From Pseudaquidulcibacter sp964557085 (GTDB lineage Bacteria; Pseudomonadota; Alphaproteobacteria; Caulobacterales; Aquidulcibacteraceae), in contig CAZKYS010000037.1 in the NCBI GenBank assembly GCA_964557085.1, positions 1 through 20,614 of the forward strand: a DNA stretch of 20,614 bases, in the 5' to 3' direction. The notes below the pieces were generated by a model, which was not told the origin of the DNA, ran no database searches, and saw only the letters and a list, made by a program, of their open reading frames with translations. The position numbers and the translations under genes are program-made. Below, one piece after another: positions 16,144 through 20,614 of the stretch (positions are counted from its first letter, which is position 1; each line of letters opens with the position of its first letter).

Positions 16144-16757
16144 AATGATACCCCTTCCCCTGTTTTTGGTTTAGCAATTTCAACACCAGTTTTACGATTA
16201 CGCGCAGTCTGTGCAGTAACGCTTTGGCGTTTAACATTTTGACGATGTTGAAGTGTCAAAACAATCGCACCAACCATTGCAACAAACAATACAAGACCCG
16301 CAAGTTGGAAGAATAAAATATAATTTGTATAAAGAATTTCACCAATTGCCTTAGCATTTGATGTAATGCTTACATCAGGTGTCGGACTTGCAAGCATATT
16401 GGCATCAACTTTGGCCTCTATTCTTGCGCTTGTAACCATGATGAACATTCCAAACATGATTAATGCAACCAATCCACCAATCGGCAAATAGCGCATAAAG
16501 CCTTGTTTTAATTCAACAAAGTCAATATCAAGCATCATTACAACGAACAAGAATAATACCGCAACCGCGCCAACATAAACGACGATTAAAAGCATCGCCA
16601 AATATTCTGCGCCAAGCAATACAAACAGACCCGCAGTTGTAAAGAATGTCAAAATCAAAAACAGAACCGAATGCACAGGATTACGCGCTGAAACAACCAT
16701 CAAAGCTGAAATCACCGCAACTACGCTTAGTATCCAAAAAGCAGCGATACTTACCAT
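16140..16757 (-). CDS. nuoJ: NADH-quinone oxidoreductase subunit J
   Basis: Five-helix subunit of the complex I membrane arm; its third helix changes shape during coupling of quinone reduction to proton pumping. It is 205 aa. Conserved features are the NPVHSVLFLILTFF segment near the start, the GAEYLAMLLIVVYVGAVAVLF stretch (about 49-69) and VVMMLDID just after. The C-terminus (HRQNVKRQSVTAQTARNRK) is basic and likely cytoplasmic. The ATG is preceded by AGGG. A 57-nt gap separates it from nuoI and holds a perfect palindrome; the stop overlaps nuoK. Confidence 0.96.
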   Translation of the reverse strand: MVSIAAFWILSVVAVISALMVVSARNPVHSVLFLILTFFTTAGLFVLLGAEYLAMLLIVVYVGAVAVLFLFVVMMLDIDFVELKQGFMRYLPIGGLVALIMFGMFIMVTSARIEAKVDANMLASPTPDVSITSNAKAIGEILYTNYILFFQLAGLVLFVAMVGAIVLTLQHRQNVKRQSVTAQTARNRKTGVEIAKPKTGEGVSL

Positions 16758-16778
16758 CGCAATGCCCTACCCTTCTTT

Positions 16779-16793
16779 GACCTTATTAAGGTC
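16779..16793. repeat. Perfect 15-bp palindrome between nuoI and nuoJ
   Basis: GACCTTATTAAGGTC has two exact 7-bp arms around one central base, inside the 57-bp nuoI-nuoJ gap and 22 nt upstream of the nuoJ ATG. As RNA it could form at most about a 5-bp hairpin. It may be a protein-binding site, an RNA-processing hairpin, or chance. Confidence 0.4.
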
Positions 16794-16814
16794 GATTAAA
16801 CCCCCAAATGCATC

Positions 16815-17300
16815 TTAACGATAAGGTGCATCAAGCTCCAAATTTTTTGCGATTTCGCGTTCCCAACGATCACCATTAGAAAGAAGGCGCTCTTTATTAT
16901 AGAACAATTCTTCACGGGTTTCGGTGGCGAATTCGAAATTCGGCCCTTCAACAATTGCATCAACAGGGCATGCTTCTTGGCAATATCCACAATAAATGCA
17001 TTTTGTCATATCAATATCATAGCGTGTTGTACGGCGTGAACCATCTTCACGTGGCTGCGCCTCGATTGTAATGGCTTGCGCGGGGCAAATCGCCTCGCAC
17101 AATTTACAAGCGATACAACGTTCTTCACCATTTGCGTAACGGCGCAAAGCGTGTTCACCACGGAAGCGCGGGCTTAATGGCCCTTTTTCAAATGGGTAAT
17201 TGATTGTTGGCTTGCGGCGGAAATAAACCTTCATTGCAAGAACAAAAGTTCCCAAGAAATCGGTCATTGCCGCGCCTTTTATGGCTTGAAAAATGCTCAT
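16815..17300 (-). CDS. nuoI: NADH-quinone oxidoreductase subunit I (2x[4Fe-4S])
   Basis: Peripheral-arm subunit that carries clusters N6a and N6b and passes electrons toward NuoB and quinone. It is 161 aa. Two classical ferredoxin motifs are present: CIACKLCEAICP (C62, C65, C68, C72) and CIYCGYCQEACP (C101, C104, C107, C111). The FRGEHALRRYANGEERC segment before the first motif and VEGPNFEFATETREEL after the second are typical. The ATG overlaps the nuoH stop by one base (TAATG). Confidence 0.98.
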   Translation of the reverse strand: MSIFQAIKGAAMTDFLGTFVLAMKVYFRRKPTINYPFEKGPLSPRFRGEHALRRYANGEERCIACKLCEAICPAQAITIEAQPREDGSRRTTRYDIDMTKCIYCGYCQEACPVDAIVEGPNFEFATETREELFYNKERLLSNGDRWEREIAKNLELDAPYR

Positions 17301-18388
17301 TACGCATTACCTCCGAAAAAGGCGACATATGCGCCAACCACGGCTACCGCAACCAATGTTGTTGGTAAGAATATTTTCCAACCGATACGCATTAATTGGT
17401 CATAACGATAACGTGGAACAATTGCTTTCACCATCGCAAACAAGAAGAAAATCACCCAAATTTTAACATATAAAACCAAGCAACCAATAAATGGATTTGT
17501 CACTTCTGCCCAAGGAAGGTTCCAACCGCCAAGGAACATAATGCTTATCATTGCGCACATGAAAACAATATTCACATATTCAGCCATCATGAACAAAAGA
17601 TATAAAGTCGCAGAATATTCAACCTGATAACCCGCAACCAATTCAGATTCAGCCTCTGGCAAGTCAAATGGTGGGCGGTTAGTTTCAGCAAGTGCAGATA
17701 TAAAGAAAATCCACAACATCATGAACATAATCAAGCCAGTAACAACACCCAGTGCAACTTTCGCAAAGCTTCCACCATGAACAATTGCACCGATGAATGA
17801 GAAGGCATGCCAATCCCAAATACCTGCCTTTTGGTGATTTACGATGTCAGTTAGGTTCAAAGACCCAACCAAAAGCAACACAGTAACAATAACAAAGCCA
17901 ATTGAAACTTCGTAAGATACCATTTGCGCCGCAGAACGTAACGCGCCCAAGAATGGGTATTTAGAGTTTGATGCCCAACCACCCATAATAATGCCATAAA
18001 TACCCAATGATGAAATTGCCAGAATATATAAAATCCCAACATTCATATTTGATATGCCCCAACCTGGCGCCATTGGAACAACCGCCCATGCCATGAATGA
18101 GGTCAAAACAGTTATTACAGGGGCAATAACAAATACGGTTTTATTAGCACCAGATGGAATTACAATTTCTTTTAAAACGAATTTCAAGAAATCGGCGAAA
18201 GATTGCAACAAACCAAATGGGCCAACCACATTCGGCCCTTTACGCATTTGCACCGCAGCCCAAACTTTACGGTCAAAAACCAAGATAAAAGCAACAGTTA
18301 GCAAAACGGCAACCAAATAAAGCAAGGATAAACCAATCCCCGCAAGAGTTCCCCAAAAAGCACCTAAATCGTGAACTAAGCCTTGCAT
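17300..18388 (-). CDS. nuoH: NADH-quinone oxidoreductase subunit H
   Basis: Membrane subunit joining the peripheral and membrane arms; forms part of the quinone-binding chamber and the entry to the proton path. It is 362 aa with about eight helices. RKGPNVVGPFGLLQSFADF (49-67) and ETNRPPFDLPEAESELVAGY (235-254) are the diagnostic segments; the second is the charged loop lining the quinone site. The ATG is at 18388, 4 nt after the nuoG stop. Confidence 0.98.
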   Translation of the reverse strand: MQGLVHDLGAFWGTLAGIGLSLLYLVAVLLTVAFILVFDRKVWAAVQMRKGPNVVGPFGLLQSFADFLKFVLKEIVIPSGANKTVFVIAPVITVLTSFMAWAVVPMAPGWGISNMNVGILYILAISSLGIYGIIMGGWASNSKYPFLGALRSAAQMVSYEVSIGFVIVTVLLLVGSLNLTDIVNHQKAGIWDWHAFSFIGAIVHGGSFAKVALGVVTGLIMFMMLWIFFISALAETNRPPFDLPEAESELVAGYQVEYSATLYLLFMMAEYVNIVFMCAMISIMFLGGWNLPWAEVTNPFIGCLVLYVKIWVIFFLFAMVKAIVPRYRYDQLMRIGWKIFLPTTLVAVAVVGAYVAFFGGNA

Positions 18389-18392
18389 TTAT

Positions 18393-20468
18393 CTACTCCG
18401 CTGCCACTTTGGTGGTTGATTGTGCCTTAAGCGCAGAACATTTCGCCATAATTAACGAAGCGCGCGCAATAGCATTAGTTAGATAATAATCATCAATTTG
18501 CGGCGTGAAAATTTCACTTGTTGGGTTTCCACCCTCACCTACAAAGCGCAAATCAAATTTTGAATTTTGTGAAATCTCACCATCATTAACGGCAAAAGAA
18601 GGATATTCTTCTTTTAGCTTGCCGCGCAATTGAGAGATATTGTCAAACGGAAGTTTTTTACCAATCATTGCAGATACTGCGCGGAACAATGCCCATTCTT
18701 CTTTGGCATCACCTTTTGGTGAAACCGCAGGGGTAGCATATTGAACGCGCCCTTCGGTATTTACATAAATACCCTCTTTTTCAGTGTAAGCAGGGGCAGG
18801 TAAAATAAGATCCGCATTATGCGCGCCTTTATCACCGTGTGATCCGATATAAATAACAAATTTATTATCAGGAACTTCAACTTCATCAGCACCTAAAAGA
18901 ATGATTGTATCGCAATCTTTCAAGATTTGATTGGTGTTTTTGCCGCCATCTTTTGGTAAGAAGCCAATATCAAGACCACCAACACGACCAGCCGCTTGAT
19001 GAAGAACGTTAAACCCATTCCAATCATCTCTAACGATTTTCGCTTTAAGGCCGATTTCAGCAATTAATTTTGCAATTTTATCGCCATCTTCACGTGCATA
19101 AGCGCCCATGCCAACAATAATCATTGGTTTTTGTGCGTTTGATAATGCTTTGAAGAAATCGCCTTTTCCTTTTGACAAATCTTCCAATATTTTTACATTA
19201 TTGCCAAGATTTTCGTACGGATAAGTTAAATCATATGATGGGCCAACCAAAGCAATATTTTCAAGTTTGCCCGCCAAATACGCCTTACGAATACGCGAAT
19301 TTAATACAGGCGCTTCAAGGCGTGGATTTGAACCAATGATTAAAATGCAATCAGCTTCTTCAATTCCATTAATTGTAGAATTGAAAATATAACCACCACG
19401 GCCTGCTTTATCATCAATTAAAGCGCCATCTTGGCGGCAATCAAGGTTTTTAATTCCAAGGCTGTTTGCCAATGATTTTGCGGCATAAAGTGTTTCAACA
19501 TTTGCCAAATCGCCGCCGATAATACCGATTTTCTCAGGAGCTTCTTGAAGTTTTTTTGCAAAAACTTCTAGGGCGTCATCAAGATTAGCCTCTGAAAGTT
19601 TTGAACCTTTACGGATATAGGCTTTATCAAGGCGTTGACGACGTAAACCATCACATGCATGACGGCCTTTATCAGAAAGCCATTCTTCATTGATATCATC
19701 ATTAATGCGCGGTTCGATACGCAAAACATCTGCGCCGCGTGCATCAACACGAATATTAGAACCCAAAGCGTCCATAACATCAATTGATTCAGTTTTACGC
19801 AATTCCCAAGGGCGCGCATTAAACGCATAAGGCGCAGAAGTTAATGCACCAACAGGGCATAAATCAACAACATTACCAGATAATTCAGATGTAAGCGCCA
19901 TTTCAAGATATGTTGTAATTTCCATATCTTCACCGCGGCCAATTGCACCAATTTCAGGAACGCCCGCAACCTCAGTTACAAAGCGAACGCAGCGTGTGCA
20001 TTGAATGCAACGGGTCATTTCGGTTTTAACCAAAGGCCCCATATTAACTTCTTCTTTGGCGCGTTTTGCTTCGCAATATCGGCTTTCTGCATCGCCATAA
20101 ATTACCGCCTGATCTTGAAGGTCGCATTCACCGCCTTGGTCACAAATTGGGCAATCCAATGGATGATTGATAAGCATGAATTCCATCACGCCAGCGCGTG
20201 ATTTCTTTACTTTATCAGATGCAGTAAAAACCTCTGGCGGTTCGCCATTTGGGCCAGGGCGTTGGTCTTTAACTTGTTGAGAGCAAGAGGCAACAACTTT
20301 TGGTGCGCCCTTAACTTCAACCAAGCACATGCGGCAATTACCTGCCACAGACAAACGTTCATGGTAGCAAAAACGCGGTATTTGCGCACCCGCAGCTTCG
20401 CAAGCCTGCAATAATGTATATTCTGCAGGTACATCAATTTCTTGTCCATCGACGACGATTTTCGCCAT
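18393..20468 (-). CDS. nuoG: NADH-quinone oxidoreductase subunit G
   Basis: Largest peripheral-arm subunit; carries electrons from NuoF/E toward NuoI. It is 691 aa. Cluster ligands visible: [2Fe-2S] N1b C34, C45, C48, C62; [4Fe-4S] N5 H102, C106, C109, C115; [4Fe-4S] N4 C154, C157, C160, C204. The extra cysteines for cluster N7 found in E. coli and Thermus are absent after ARPWELRKTE. The C-terminal two thirds resemble molybdopterin oxidoreductases but serve structurally here. I chose the ATG at 20468 over a GTG two codons earlier (20474), because GGGG is 7 nt from the ATG but almost touching the GTG, and MAKIVVDGQEI fits the family. Confidence 0.97.
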   Translation of the reverse strand: MAKIVVDGQEIDVPAEYTLLQACEAAGAQIPRFCYHERLSVAGNCRMCLVEVKGAPKVVASCSQQVKDQRPGPNGEPPEVFTASDKVKKSRAGVMEFMLINHPLDCPICDQGGECDLQDQAVIYGDAESRYCEAKRAKEEVNMGPLVKTEMTRCIQCTRCVRFVTEVAGVPEIGAIGRGEDMEITTYLEMALTSELSGNVVDLCPVGALTSAPYAFNARPWELRKTESIDVMDALGSNIRVDARGADVLRIEPRINDDINEEWLSDKGRHACDGLRRQRLDKAYIRKGSKLSEANLDDALEVFAKKLQEAPEKIGIIGGDLANVETLYAAKSLANSLGIKNLDCRQDGALIDDKAGRGGYIFNSTINGIEEADCILIIGSNPRLEAPVLNSRIRKAYLAGKLENIALVGPSYDLTYPYENLGNNVKILEDLSKGKGDFFKALSNAQKPMIIVGMGAYAREDGDKIAKLIAEIGLKAKIVRDDWNGFNVLHQAAGRVGGLDIGFLPKDGGKNTNQILKDCDTIILLGADEVEVPDNKFVIYIGSHGDKGAHNADLILPAPAYTEKEGIYVNTEGRVQYATPAVSPKGDAKEEWALFRAVSAMIGKKLPFDNISQLRGKLKEEYPSFAVNDGEISQNSKFDLRFVGEGGNPTSEIFTPQIDDYYLTNAIARASLIMAKCSALKAQSTTKVAAE

Positions 20469-20481
20469 CCTCACGCCCCGT

Positions 20482-20610
20482 CTATAAGTTTTTTGACGAC
20501 TTATTCATTTGGGAAATTCCCCAAAATGCCCAAATCACCAAAATTACACTTGCAATCAACGCCACCCAAACCAAATAAGGTAAAGATAGACCAACTGCTA
20601 TATGCAGCAT
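20482..20610 (-). CDS. Small hypothetical membrane protein ahead of nuoG, possibly partial
   Basis: A 42-codon ORF from an ATG at 20608-20610 to a TAG 13 nt before the nuoG ATG. It reads MLHIAVGLSLPYLVWVAL, continues through ASVILVIWAFWGISQ and ends NKSSKNL. This fits one long membrane helix with a basic C-terminus. The frame stays open to the window edge, so the true start could lie outside, and its ribosome-binding region cannot be judged. Small unnamed ORFs between nuoF and nuoG occur in other alphaproteobacteria. I do not recognise a family. Confidence 0.5.
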   Translation of the reverse strand: MLHIAVGLSLPYLVWVALIASVILVIWAFWGISQMNKSSKNL

Positions 20611-20614
20611 AATA

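Noticed and set aside
1..20614. Mobile element, CRISPR array, defence or biosynthetic system
   Set aside because: All long reading frames are accounted for by conserved housekeeping genes; no transposase, integrase, regularly spaced repeats or unusual gene cluster is present.

Overview
The window is a single-strand block of housekeeping genes from an alphaproteobacterium. Every confident gene lies on the minus strand, so transcription runs from high to low coordinates. The DNA is visibly AT-rich (composition not computed). The alphaproteobacterial assignment rests on gene order: a nuo cluster (complex I) running straight into birA, ribonuclease J, methylmalonyl-CoA epimerase, a DUF1467 membrane protein, a short ProRS, lolC, lolD and dnaE. 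As I recall, this order is typical of Rhizobiales, Caulobacterales and Sphingomonadales. I cannot place it to genus.

Layout in transcription order (right to left). (1) 20614-10788: complex I genes nuoG, nuoH, nuoI, nuoJ, nuoK, nuoL, nuoM and nuoN, tightly packed with several 1-4 nt overlaps, preceded at the edge by a 42-codon membrane ORF in the nuoF-nuoG position. These encode the peripheral-arm subunits NuoG and NuoI and all membrane-arm subunits visible here except NuoA. (2) 10791-9249: birA (biotin ligase without a repressor domain), then an unrecognised lipoprotein gene standing where many relatives carry coaX. (3) 9177-3480: rnj, mce, DUF1467, proS, lolC and lolD, again closely packed or overlapping. 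(4) 3479-3181: a 299-bp gap holding a 32-codon membrane ORF with a good ribosome-binding site, a candidate promoter and a 9-bp inverted repeat over its -10 region. (5) 3180-1: dnaE, whose last roughly 90 codons lie beyond the window edge.

The genes serve respiration (NADH oxidation coupled to proton pumping), biotin attachment, RNA turnover, C3 acyl-CoA metabolism, proline charging, lipoprotein release to the outer membrane, and chromosome replication. I found no rRNA, tRNA, CRISPR array, insertion sequence, phage or defence system. Nothing amounts to a new biological system. The points most worth following are two small membrane ORFs, the inverted repeat at 3411-3441, the unknown lipoprotein replacing coaX, and a histidine-rich insert in NuoL.
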